Below, one piece after another: positions 25,175 to 35,379 of a DNA stretch of 36,794 nucleotides (the first letter of the stretch is position 1; the number at the start of each line of letters is the position of its first letter). This DNA is from Smittium mucronatum (taxonomy: Eukaryota; Kickxellomycota; Harpellomycetes; Harpellales; Legeriomycetaceae). A model generated the notes under the pieces. That model searched no databases. It was not told the origin of the DNA and worked only from the letters and a program-made list of their open reading frames with translations. A program made the position numbers and the translations under genes. The DNA lies in assembly GCA_001953115.1 (NCBI GenBank), contig LSSL01007581.1, forward strand, positions 1 to 36,794. Reading direction: 5' to 3'.

Positions 25175-26936
25175 CTATCTAACCATGGATCGGATGGATT
25201 TGCCCTTATCAGTTCCCGAATGGGCCTTCTGTGGAGTGGGAGCAGCGGGTTCGGGTTTGAGGTCTCGTTTGGAAGATGGGGCGAGATCGCTAGTATCAAA
25301 GATTCTCCAAAACTTGAGGTTTTCGTCACTGGCGACAGTGGCAACGACTTGGTTGTCAGGGGAGATGGCAGAGTGCAGAATGCGGGAGTCGTGAGCATTG
25401 TTAATGGAAGATATTTGGGTAGAAGAAAAGAACGAGTAAACGTTGATGGAGTTGTTTGGGAAGCCGTGGGTGGACATGATTTCGCGGTAGGTCGACGACC
25501 AGTTGAGACTGGTGACTTGGCTTTCTGTTTTGATTGAATTGACGCGAGTCGTGGTTGTGGTGTTCCAAAAGTGGATGTACTTATCGGTAGTTCCACCTCC
25601 TGTTGCTAGCAGGTTAAGCTGCCATGGGCACCAGTCAATTGCCTATTAAATGTTTTCAGAGAAAAGAGGAGGAAATTGTTAAATAAATAGAGGGAGATAT
25701 ATATCCAAGCATTAAAAAAAATAGAAATTACTTTAACGGCAGCAGTATGGTTAGTTTTTGTGAATTTGGGGATTGAGGATCGAATATCCCATATATTTAC
25801 TAGATTATCATTGCCTCCACTAGCTAAAAGAGCACCATCAGGGCGCCATTTGAGACCGCAAATGTCTCCAGAGTGTCCATAAAGTTCTCCAACTTTATGG
25901 TTGGCGACACGGACGTCATGGTGCCAAATGGAGCCGTCACGGGAGCCGGCAGATACTATATGATTGTTCCAGCTGAGAGCGCCAACCCGAGACTGCCGAC
26001 CAGCCATGGTCCTAATTTTTTTCTGTGTGACCGGATCAAAAATGGAAACAGTACCATTTTGGCTAGCTACTGCCAGGTACGAACCATCGCCGGTAAACTG
26101 GACAGAAGTGACAATGTTTTCTTCAGGAGAAATTTCAGAGGAAGTAAATTCACAAAGACTAGTGACATCACCACTATTGGCATCCCACAGGTACACCAAG
26201 TTGTCAAGCCCGATGGCTAGCAGGTTATCAGCAGACCAATGGAGAAGGTTGAGGTAATAATCGTCTACAAGGCCAGGCGCATCTAGTATTCTCTCAGGGG
26301 TTGTTAATATTCTTCGGGTGCTTGTGAGTGCATTTGCAGGTTTTAATGAAGCATTGGAACTAATGAATTTGCTATAATCTTCCTTGTCAGATACAGGAGC
26401 CTCAGCATTAAAGGTCAATATGCGATTATTTAATACTAGGTCACAAGTTTCAGCTATTTTTTGTTGGTAATCGGCTGAGGTGGTGTCCAAAATAGGCAGC
26501 TCCTCACTTTGAGAGATGTTGAATTGGCTCGCATTGAGACTCTTTGAATCCCTGTCTGAAAGATATCTGTCATGCTAAATTTAATATGAATTTAAATTAT
26601 GGGTTTGAGCTTAAAGATAAATTTCAAATAATTCGGGATTAAAAGAGTATATAGGCAAAAAGGCAAGAATTTTAGCAATTTTATAATTCAAAGAGCTCTA
26701 AATTTGCTGATATAATTTTTTGAGATAATAATTATATCGGAGCAAATTAGAAATTATGAATAAAAAGTCTAATTTGAAAATAAATAAATAAATCAGCTTA
26801 CTTTGGGAGACCTGTTAGCGGCAATATCAGATTCATAAATCTGGGATAAGGGAATATGTTTCCGCAAACTTGGAGATGAATCTAAGGTTGAAATAACAGA
26901 TCCAGAACCTGGAGTAGCTTGTGAGGAAGGAGCCAT
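25175..26936 (-). CDS. CDC20: Cdc20/Slp1-type WD40 co-activator of the anaphase-promoting complex
   Basis: Recruits mitotic substrates (securin, B-type cyclin) to APC/C and is the target of the spindle checkpoint. Minus-strand exons 26936-26802, 26574-25732, 25642-25175; 481 residues, both junctions phase 0. Residues 47-53 (DRYLSDR) occupy the C-box position. RILTFNAEAP (96-105) fits the Mad2-interaction motif. ILTTPERILDAPGLVDDYYLNLLHWS leads into seven WD repeats, with GNDNLVNIWD and ATGGGTTDKYIHFWN typical of Cdc20/Cdh1. The NRILTF..AP segment and the TTPERILDAP entry favour Cdc20 over Cdh1. Odd points: the C-box has Leu-Ser where Ile-Pro is usual, and the last residues are ...SIRSMVR, so the terminal dipeptide is Val-Arg rather than the usual Ile-Arg tail that docks on APC/C. 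It is divergent from CTF8. Confidence 0.94.
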
Positions 26937-27813
26937 TAAATACAAAATATAATATTCTGAGGATTATTAAATTATCTAAATAAAATGCGACTTTAATAAT
27001 TAGAATAAGCTCGATTGCAATTAACAAATAGGAATCTATAGCTGTTGTACAAGAATGGAAGATAACACCGGGAGATGAAGGGGCTTAAATTAGAGAATAT
27101 ATATGAAGGGAAGGCAGTTCAGCCAGAAAAAAATAGAGAGAGATAATCGTCCTGCAATCGATTCAATGGCTGTTTATACAAACTTTTTATGCTGAAATAA
27201 TAGAGTTCAATTTACCCCTACGAAGAAATAGCTGCAAATGTGGAATAAATGGGCGAATATTTATAATAAATCGACAAAAATATACCAAATTAAAGTTTGG
27301 GGTGTATATAAAAACACAGAAATGCCAGTAGCCACCAAAATGGCTCAGCTATGAGGAGTATCGCGTGCCAATAACCGACAGTCCCTATCTTTCAGCATCC
27401 GTTTTTGTCAACGTTTGCAATAATTCTGAACTCCACAACGTTCTCATAGATACAAGCCAATAGAATCTATAACATTTGTTTACTATATACCATTTTCGAA
27501 CTCTTGTGCTGACTATTCATTATATAGTACTCTATTGGTGGTTGGTGTTTATATGACTCGGCATGAAAACGGCAGCTTTTTTGGTCGGTATGCAGGAGGA
27601 TTGATTCTTTTCATGCCGCAAAGAATGTGATAAAAAATATCCAAACCGAATCTCATTTTAGATTCCATTGGCTATATTTTTTAACTTGCACTGTGGAATG
27701 ACAAAAGAAAGCTGCCTTAAAGTCTACTATTTTTCTTCACCAAAAAAAACAGAAACAATATCAATACAGCCTCTTAAAACATTTGACAGATTTTCCCTGC
27801 AAATTTTTTTTAA
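26937..27813. promoter_or_regulatory. Divergent promoter region CDC20/CTF8
   Basis: 877 bp between the start codons of two cell-division genes. No MluI-box (ACGCGT) or other nameable cell-cycle element was found by eye. A stretch near 27338-27440 is less AT-rich. No ORF or RNA gene is supported. Confidence 0.45.
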
Positions 27814-28260
27814 ATGTCGATAGTTAGCTTCGTTTATAACCATTCTCTCTTGGATAATGAAAAATACTGTATAATTGAGACCCAAGGCGGGATTCTCTCC
27901 GATGGGTCCTCAGTCCAAAACCAAAGAATCGGAACTTTCATAGTATTAGAGGATGTAAGATTATTTATCGAAATATTCCCTTTATCCTTTATTTTTTCAT
28001 TTTGATAATACCTTTAAATCGCTTTATAACATATCAATCAATTCGACTTTTTATCAAAGGGATCAGCTCAGCTATTAATAGGCACTAATCGTCTGACTGG
28101 AAAAGTAGTCCCGTTAAAGAAATCTATAGTCGTTGCTTTGAAGAAAAATAACGAGTCTACAAAAACCTCACCTAATCAGTATGTTAATGTGGAGTACGGT
28201 ATTAAAGCGATTATAAGGCACAAGTTCCTCTATAACAAGAGACCTGACCTAATGCTATGA
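27814..28260 (+). CDS. CTF8: Ctf8, subunit of the alternative clamp loader Ctf18-RFC
   Basis: Small subunit that with Dcc1 binds the Ctf18 C-terminus; the complex loads PCNA and supports sister-chromatid cohesion and replication checkpoint signalling in the nucleus. Exons 27814-27954 and 28060-28260; 113 residues, junction phase 0. The first exon has CIIETQGGILSD (~19-30), matching the W.liELQGel segment. The second has AQLLIGTNRLTGKVVPLKKSI (~50-70), matching the IGhH.L.GK...L.KP core, and ends in KAIIRHKFLYNKRPDLML, matching the family's terminal v..KilFK.RPkpi. Length is in the normal range for short fungal Ctf8. The acceptor at 28059 (TATCAAAG) is not a TAG, and a nearby CAG (28071) is in frame but would drop four residues. 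Confidence 0.85.
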
Positions 28261-28547
28261 TATTTGTTTTTTACAACCTTTAGCTGGTGGTAACAAATTG
28301 TCAATCTTTTGCGCTAGAACTGTTATTAGGTCAGTAAGGTGAAAGGAAATTTTGCATTTTCTTTTATTAAATTTTGGTAATCTTAATTCAAAGTTCGAAT
28401 AATTAAAAAAAAATTATTAAGAATACATTGGAAATATTATAGGCCAATAAACTGAATCAATTCGCCTGTGCCCGAACATATTCCCTCCTTATCTGGATAT
28501 TCTATAGCCATCAGAAATATTTATAGATTTTTTCAAAGTTATTATAA
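28261..28547. other. Convergent intergenic region
   Basis: 287 bp between the stop codons of CTF8 and the Cys-rich membrane gene. AT-rich; nothing else is seen. Confidence 0.5.
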
Positions 28548-29207
28548 CTATAGTCTTACATTTATTGCTGCTAATATCTTGTCTTTTAGTAATGAGTAAA
28601 GTAGTAATCCAGCCACCAAAATAATAAATCCTTCAACTACAATCTTATCCTGTAAGGAATCTCGTTCTAAATCCGAAATAAAAAACAAAATAAATATTTC
28701 TTGAGTCATCATTCCTTAATTATAGCAAATCTGGATAGAATAGATGTGGATATTTGGAAAAAATAATGTATACGGACTTACGAAAACAAAGAGGTGTTAT
28801 CTCATCTCCCACCGCCGCCCCAAAGCATAAGTCTGGTTCTGCTATTTTACACAAAGACCTAGTGCAATTCATACATGGGGTTTTTGATAGCGTACTTGGA
28901 TCTATAGGCTGCGATGCATGTGGTAAATTCGATAGTGCATATGGTGTAAGCTCAATAATTGTCGAGTTTTTGTCACAGGTACATTTACAAAATGACACTA
29001 TTGCTTCGGTCCAAATCTATTACAAATAATTATTTGAAAACATATTATTTTTTTATTCTGAATAAAGCTACTAGGAAATTTAGAAAATCCAATAAATCAA
29101 AAAATATCATAAAGGAAAATAAATTCAAAAAATGAAAAGGTATAAGCAGTAAAAAGTCTTACAAAAACAGAGGACAAGATCACTAGAAACACTGAACCAA
29201 ACTTCAT
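28548..29207 (-). CDS. Cys-rich, signal-peptide, single-pass membrane protein (conserved fungal, uncharacterised)
   Basis: Minus-strand exons 29207-29163, 29016-28782, 28666-28548; 132 residues, phases 0 and 1, both closing. Residues 1-22 (MKFGSVFLVILSSVF plus IWTEAIV) form a signal peptide; exon 1 encodes exactly its first 15 residues. The exported domain holds SFCKCTCDKNSTIIEL (~23-38), PCMNCTRSLC (~62-71), DLCFGA and TPLCFQRDS. The CKCTC...NSTII, C..C...C and TxCFxRDS pattern recurs in a conserved fungal family of unknown role (recalled, not searched), loosely like the Cys motif of human TMEM9. A hydrophobic helix follows (VVEGFIILVAGLLLYSLL, ~104-121) with a short Lys-containing tail, so topology is probably type I. 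An opposing plus-strand ORF (28754-29029) is a shadow. The last codons are slightly uncertain because a GTAAGA lies just before the stop. Confidence 0.8.
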
Positions 29208-29874
29208 ATCTTTACTGCTATTTAATTGTCAAGCTTGTGTATAGCTTAATAGTTCAAATTATTTACACTTCTTTTTTACATAAACTGCTTTCACTCATAA
29301 TTCATCTTTATGTTTTATTATAAGCCAACAGGTTTGGGTCAAATATTATGTCAACGTAATTCGGAAAATAATTTCTTGTGCATTATTGGGTAGCTTCTTT
29401 TTATATATAATTTTCAATCCAATAAAAAAAGCATTATCTCGTCCTTACAAACAATTAGACCAACAATTATAGCCTATTTTTTCTAAATACTAATCTGGTT
29501 CTATTTCGTGAGTTTATTTTATCTATATAATTGGCTACATCGGTTTAGGTTCCCTCCTTTGGAAATTTTTAATTTTTTTAATTTTTTTTACTTATGAGCA
29601 TTTTTGGGCACTTGTAAGTTAAATGATTATCTTGTAGATATTGTCATTTTTGATTCGGCATCGATTCCAGTTTACTTATAGATAAAATCCAAATCTCAGA
29701 GCCGCAAAGAAATTTCGTCGAGCTCATTTCCGCTTCATATTTCTTAAAAATATCGAATTGGATTTCACTCTCCTCCCCATTCTCCTTTTTTGTAATTACC
29801 CCTTCAAGCCAATATCCTTATGCTCATTTGATCAGAGTTCGCTTTAACTTTTGCAGCCATATTATCGACTTGAA
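29208..29874. promoter_or_regulatory. Divergent intergenic region, Cys-rich gene/CCE1
   Basis: 667 bp between divergent start codons. AT-rich, with a T-rich stretch near 29570-29590. No nameable motif or additional exon is seen. Confidence 0.45.
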
Positions 29875-31311
29875 ATGGGGTTCTTAATCTACCCTTTAAG
29901 AATTCCCAGTAAACTTGTCAAAGCTACACCCTTCAATTTGGCAAGAAAATATTCAAAGTCTAAAAGTAACTCATATAACTCATTATTTTTGTCTTTTCAA
30001 CTACGAAAAAAATAATCTCATCACCTCCTATTATTAAAAATTTACTTAGAAAAGCTAAACTCTAATTTGGATGTTTCTTTATTGGATTGCTTGACTGGTG
30101 TTGAGATTGGCAAGATACTCAATAACTGTGGTTTAAATTCTTCTGGAACTAAAGTTCAAAAGCTATCTTTACTCAGGGACAATATAAAAAATAACGAGAA
30201 GTTAGCCATTAAGAGATTTATCGCCTTTGAAATACCAGAATTATCTCTTAAAATATCCGATAATACCTCCAATCAGCCAATTTATCCATACAGTCTGAAA
30301 CTTGATGAAATAGATACAATTTCCAAAAATAAGCTTCAAAAACTGATTTATGAGACCGAATCTAAAAATATTTCATTCATGTGCAAAGTGTACTCATATC
30401 TAGTCCCAAATGAAGTTATCTCTTTCGATGTTGGGTATAAAAACTTTTCATTTATACACATATCTAAAAACTATAAAATAAAATATTGGGAGAACCTTCA
30501 ATTATTTGACTCCCATACTTTTGAACCTGCTCAGATCGCTCGTAAAATTCAGCGACTTTTTGACAATAAATTTCAAAAAATTGGTTGGGATACTGCTAGC
30601 TATGTTATAGAAAGACAGCACTTTCGTTTCGGTTCAGGAAGCTCTGTTCTCAACTCCGCAATCATCAATGGCATGGTTGAGGCTTTAATTTTCGGAAACA
30701 TACTAAGGTTTAACGATTGCGCATACGGCATTCTTCCTAAATCAATAGTATCTCTTTTTGACCTCGCTTTTAAAAAATATGCATCTAATTACGAAGCAGT
30801 TTTTCCCGATCCTCCCCAAAACAGCCTTCCCAAATCTCAAAAGAAAAAATCTATTAGTTATAGTGCTAAAAAAAAATTAGCCACTCAGCTCGCGCTTCAA
30901 ATTCTCAAAGAATTAAAATATCAAAACTCTAAAAATCCTGAAAAGTCTTCTAAAGGATATCATCATATCCCCACTTTGGCCAAATTCGATATAAACTCTC
31001 CGACTCTACACCTGGATATTTTGCAAAAATATAAAGATCATTTCCAGAATTCAACTTTTAAATATCTAAATGATTATTACACCGATTTCAATTTATTGAA
31101 TTTGAACAATAATTATCTCAATAATTGCTTTGCAGACTTGGACTGGCTAAATTTTTTAGAATCTAGTAAAAAAAAAGATGATTTATCCGACTGTTTTCTC
31201 CAGTCAATCGCATTCATCCACTGGCAGCATCAGATCTCATATAACCTGTCTCTTTTAAGCGATATAACTTCCTTCAACGACTCTTTTATGCAAGTAATAT
31301 CAGAAATATGA
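29875..31311 (+). CDS. CCE1: Mitochondrial Holliday-junction resolvase (Cce1/Ydc2 family)
   Basis: Cleaves four-way DNA junctions in mitochondrial DNA to separate recombining genomes. Exons 29875-29965 and 30050-31311; 450 residues, junction phase 1. The long exon alone has no ATG at its start. Exon 1 supplies it and encodes a mitochondrial presequence: MGFLIYPLRIPSKLVKATPF and on to LARKYSKSK, with basic but no acidic residues. Residues ~40-76 resemble the SAP-like DNA-binding motif (LTGVEIGKILNNCGLNSSGT). The RuvC-fold core follows: VISFDVGYKNFSF with the first catalytic Asp (~157), YVIERQHFR..SGSSVLNSAIINGMVEAL (Glu ~218), and KKDDLSDCFLQ with the last Asp pair (~408, 411). All four acidic positions are present, so it is probably active. 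The region ~285-400 is longer and more Asn-rich than usual. It converges on CSC1, 106 bp apart. Confidence 0.9.
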
Positions 31312-31417
31312 TTTATTTATTTATAAATTTAGTCCAAAAAAAAACTAAAAACATTATTACTGCTCACAGAACACTATGTACTATCATTTTCTTTTTTGAA
31401 AACTTATTTTTCCAAGG

Positions 31418-34400
31418 TCAAATAGCAGCAATCACATTCAAATCGACCCTTTCCTTTTTGCTGCTAAAGTCGCATTTTGGCTCCTCATTCCCATACACAT
31501 ACACATTATTGTACTTGTTAATCCCTGCCCCTTTAATCGATACACATCCATATTTTGATAGATTCTTATTAAGCATGTCATAAACGCCATTTAATTCTGT
31601 AGATCCTGATCTTGGCACCCATACCACTGTAAATCCTTTTTCGCTAAATAGGGGGTTGTCGAAATTGCTATTATGTCGCTTTCCTTCATCCAGAGCACAT
31701 CCTTCCTTATAAACTTCTTCGTAATCGTTGTATTCTGGAATAGCATAGTTCCAGTTAAAGAGATTTATTCTTTTGATAAACTTTGGTAGTTTATCTAATT
31801 TCCCCTGGATGGATGGACATACTGAGTCTAAATATTCCATTCGTGGATACATATAATAGTTCATAAACACATGAAACATCAAAGTCACTACCATTAGTGC
31901 TATTAAAAGACCTAACTTTGCACCATGAGTCTTTTTATCTGATGAAGCAGCGTTTAAAACCAATACGAACAACATTATTATTTGCATAATGTATATTCCA
32001 ACCCATCTGTGCCCCAGCAATTTTATCGATATTGTTCCTCCTAGATTAAAAGACTTCCAATCATACACATAAATCAAATTGTACCTGAAACTTACTGTGT
32101 ATAGCCCATAATACAAGACGGAAATCAATGTAACCAGAGGTGATATCACGCAAAATATTACTCCAATTACGTACACAACTGACATTACTGGTAGCGATTT
32201 GCCGAATCTGAATGGTTTTGGCTTATGGAACTCTAACTCTTTTCTAGGTGGATGATTTGTAAAAGCCTTGCTCAACATTCTTCCCAAATATCTTCTCAAT
32301 TGCAAAATATCTCCACAAGAAACAACAAAACTTAAAAAGAATATGTATGTCATGTAAAATACGCTATTATTCGGAACTTTTGAAGCTGCTTGAACGAACA
32401 AGGATTGTACTTTTACTACATTTGCCGGGTTTTGCAATATTGATGTTATAACTGGAATAACCGATCCTGAAACCAAGTAAATAATGAAAACCGTAAATAT
32501 TTGAAAGTAGAAATATCGGTCTACCAAGACGAACTCGACGAATCCGACATAAGGAAGCTTTTCGCTTTGAATAAGTATTCCAAACACAATTGGTGCAATT
32601 CCAGAAAGTATTGCTAGTACTAAATTTGGGATCAGCACTTGTATAACAGCCTTTTGGAATATGTTCAAATTATTTATCCATTTCAGGAACGAAAAAGAAT
32701 TTAAGTTGCTCAAGTTTGAAATTGCTGATATTATGGTAACTGGAACCACCCATGCAATTATCATAACTATATATACTCTTTTAGCAAAATCCTTCTTACT
32801 TTCCCTATCTTCCGCAGTAATATCCAAATTCTCCCATATAACTTGACTGGGATCTATATCCACGTATCTTGGACTAAAGTCTTGACCACTGGAGTTGTTT
32901 TTGCCGTAAGCGAATGAGTGAGCATCTTCCATAGTGTCAAAAACCAAAAGTGCAGACTTTGAAACTTCGATGTTGTCTCTCATTTTTAAATTGATTTTTT
33001 GCACTTTCTTGTTTCTTTGCACTATCTTCTTCACTTTAGAGTTTAGATAAACCATTTCGTTCTCTATCAATTTTTCAATCTGACCTTTTGGGTCGTTGGG
33101 ATCTATCTGGCTCTCACTTATTTGATCTTTTAATGTTATTTCGCTATCGGATTTATTATCATCATAGTGTAATTTTTTCTTTTTGAGGTTTTTCTGAGAT
33201 GTGGGTTTGGTACCAGCTGGTAATAACTGTATTTCAACGACATGGTTATCATGAAAAAATGTTTCACCTGCATCAAGATTTGGTGGTGTATTTTCTACCT
33301 TAACATTTTTGGTTGATTTGTTATTCATACTAGAACTTCTTATCGGGACGCATTTTTTTCCACCTTTTGATATAATGTTTGAATAGCCAGAATTGGGCTT
33401 ACTGTTTATTTTATTTTTTGAAATATGTGAGGGGGTTAATTTTGGATCACTTTCGCCATCAGCAGATTGAATATCACCTTTATTTTTTGTGTTGTTAAAA
33501 TTAAAATCATTCATTTCATTCGAGTTGTGGATAGTGCTAGAGAGGGGAACGGTGGTAGAGCCCGGAAATAAAAGCGGCCTTGGAGTGAGTATATCATTTT
33601 TGAGTATATTTTCTTCAACTTCAACTTCTCCTTTGAAATCATTCTCTTCTTCGCTTTTAATCGTTATATGATCGGGGGACGAGTTTTGAGACTCGTTTTG
33701 TAATTTATATTCTGCTGCGGGATTAGATACTTTTTTATATTTTCCGTGCATGATATTATATACATACTTTCTATCCAGTAGTGTTGTTTTTTTCGATAAA
33801 TAGGTCAGCTTATTTTCTAATTCATTACGAACCCTGTCTCTTGTTTTGGTGTTTTCATACAGAGTATCGGAGAAGCAACACATATGGATTTCCTTAATTT
33901 TGCCGAACTCTTCTTCAAATTCTGACTTGATACCATTAACGTTATTTTTTATTTTTGGTATCCCAGTAACTAGGACCGTTCTTGATTTTAGTGTTTCAAG
34001 GTGTGCATATGAATTCAAGTATCTCTGTCGTACGAAAACGGCCATTTTCGCACATTTGAAGTTTGTATATACAATTATTCCTACCAAAAGATAAAATATG
34101 TTTGTGATAAAAATTATAGTTTTAAACTGGTTGATGTTAAAAGAGGATTAAAGGTACCTGAAAACAAAAAAGTGAAAACCAAGTGGGCCCATAACCTTTC
34201 GGATCCAGCTGGGATATTGCTAATAGTTAGCTTTGTTAACCCTATTGAATTAGTACTGGCGGTAGCATTTATTGGCACTATTATTGTGAATCCAAGAAAA
34301 GCTAGAATCATAAACATATATATATTTTGTTTAACGAAATACAAGACTAAAAATCCATCCAAGCCGCAGTACCGGATTAAATCATTATCTTTCATCCAGA

Positions 34401-34668
34401 ACAGAGGAGATATCCAAGAAAGGAATCCTTTTGGTAAAGGATCTGGAGTATATATGTGAGGTTTTTCTTTGGTCCTAGGGGAATATAGATATTTATTCCT
34501 CGTTCTTAAAATGCAGAATATAACAAGGATTATCGCAAATATTGATGTGTTTACTATTATTGCAGTTAGAACGGAAGCCACTGAAGTGTCGTTTTTCTTA
34601 GAATATGGAACATCTGGAGTAGATGGTTCAGTAGGTAGCGGAATTGGAATCGGTAATGGGTTCGACAT
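31418..34668 (-). CDS. Csc1/Rsn1-type (OSCA/TMEM63, DUF221) osmosensitive cation channel
   Basis: Member of the family of hyperosmolality- or stretch-gated cation channels of fungi, plants and animals. Minus-strand exons 34668-34158 and 34080-31418; 1057 residues, junction phase 1. N-terminal RSN1_TM part: helices at ~32-54, ~112-134 and ~158-178, with the family motif GFLSWISPLFWMKDNDLIRYCGLDG between the first two. The cytosolic loop starts with LKSRTVLVTGIPK (first RNA-recognition-like strand) and ends with ALLVFDTMEDAHSF (~548) and PSQVIWENL (~581-589), both conserved. The 7TM channel part runs from ~605 to ~965. Odd: the loop carries an extra ~200-residue Ser/Asn/Lys-rich insert (~288-500), making the protein longer than many relatives. 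The C-terminal tail is short. An isolated one-intron gene. Confidence 0.93.
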
Positions 34669-35085
34669 TCCGGAAAATAATATTTATAATGATTGAAATC
34701 AGAATTAGATATATTAATATAAGAATTGATAGAGATTATTTAATTGTTATAAATAAGTATGATTTTATTTTTCTTTTCTTTTCTTTTCTTTTCTTTTCTT
34801 TCTATTATAAGTATATTAGTAGCATCTGAATAAAAAAAATTTGAGAAAGAATAAAAAAAATCTTATTGAAATAGTTTAAAAGGCCGGGGGATTTCTCTGG
34901 AAATTTTATTAAAGCTCTCGTTTATATCATTTTTTTAATCTAGAGTTTAGGATAAATTTTTATTCTGACACCCACGTTACAGTTAAGTTTGGGATGTTTG
35001 TTATGATATTATTTAATATCCCCTGAAACACTTATATCTTGAATTCTCCTTCTCTTTAAATCCATCACATTACATCATTTTCCTA
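34669..35085. promoter_or_regulatory. Upstream region of the Csc1-type gene
   Basis: AT-rich; includes a TTTTC microsatellite ~100 bp upstream of the start codon. It separates the channel gene from the doubtful plus-strand ORF at 35086. Confidence 0.4.
34769..34801. repeat. (TTTTC)n microsatellite
   Basis: Six or more perfect pentamer units on the plus strand, that is GAAAA repeats on the coding strand of the neighbouring channel gene. Polypurine tracts like this can exclude nucleosomes; any promoter role here is inference. Confidence 0.85.
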
Positions 35086-35379
35086 ATGTCTTTTTATAGT
35101 CTAGAACATAACATAGCTTTTAATTTAGAGTCCACCCGATCGATTTCTTCTGGCCACACCTCAGCAGTAGATAGTAACATACCCCACCCTCTCCCCCACA
35201 ATCCAATGAGCGAACCGAATCAACACTTTTCTGGTATAAATAGTACACATGGTATAGCGAAACAAAAACTGTCACTAATAGGCCCTCTTGCTAATTCTCA
35301 CTCCCCTCACCCACCTATTCCTTTTATTATAATTAATTATGCTAATCTTATGTCCTTTCAGAGCTCAAAAATAAATTGA
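35086..35379 (+). CDS. Hypothetical 97-residue ORF
   Basis: An ATG-initiated frame richer in Pro, His and Ser than chance AT-rich ORFs (for example HPLPHNPMSEPNQ and SHSPHPPIPF), in a locally less AT-rich stretch. It has no membrane helix beyond a short Ile-rich piece near the end and no recognised domain. A TTTCAG acceptor-like site at 35354-35359 suggests the last codons may belong to an intron/exon boundary, so the frame may be the start of a spliced gene. No homologue is recognised. Confidence 0.3.
   Translation: MSFYSLEHNIAFNLESTRSISSGHTSAVDSNIPHPLPHNPMSEPNQHFSGINSTHGIAKQKLSLIGPLANSHSPHPPIPFIIINYANLMSFQSSKIN

Noticed and set aside
25128..25596. Several overlapping ORFs on both strands
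   Set aside because: They are alternative frames of the last CDC20 exon; only the frame encoding the WD repeats continues across the introns.
28754..29029. Plus-strand 91-codon ORF with plausible amino-acid composition
   Set aside because: It is antisense to the spliced Cys-rich gene, whose motifs, signal peptide and splice phases all fit; the plus frame has no recognised domain.
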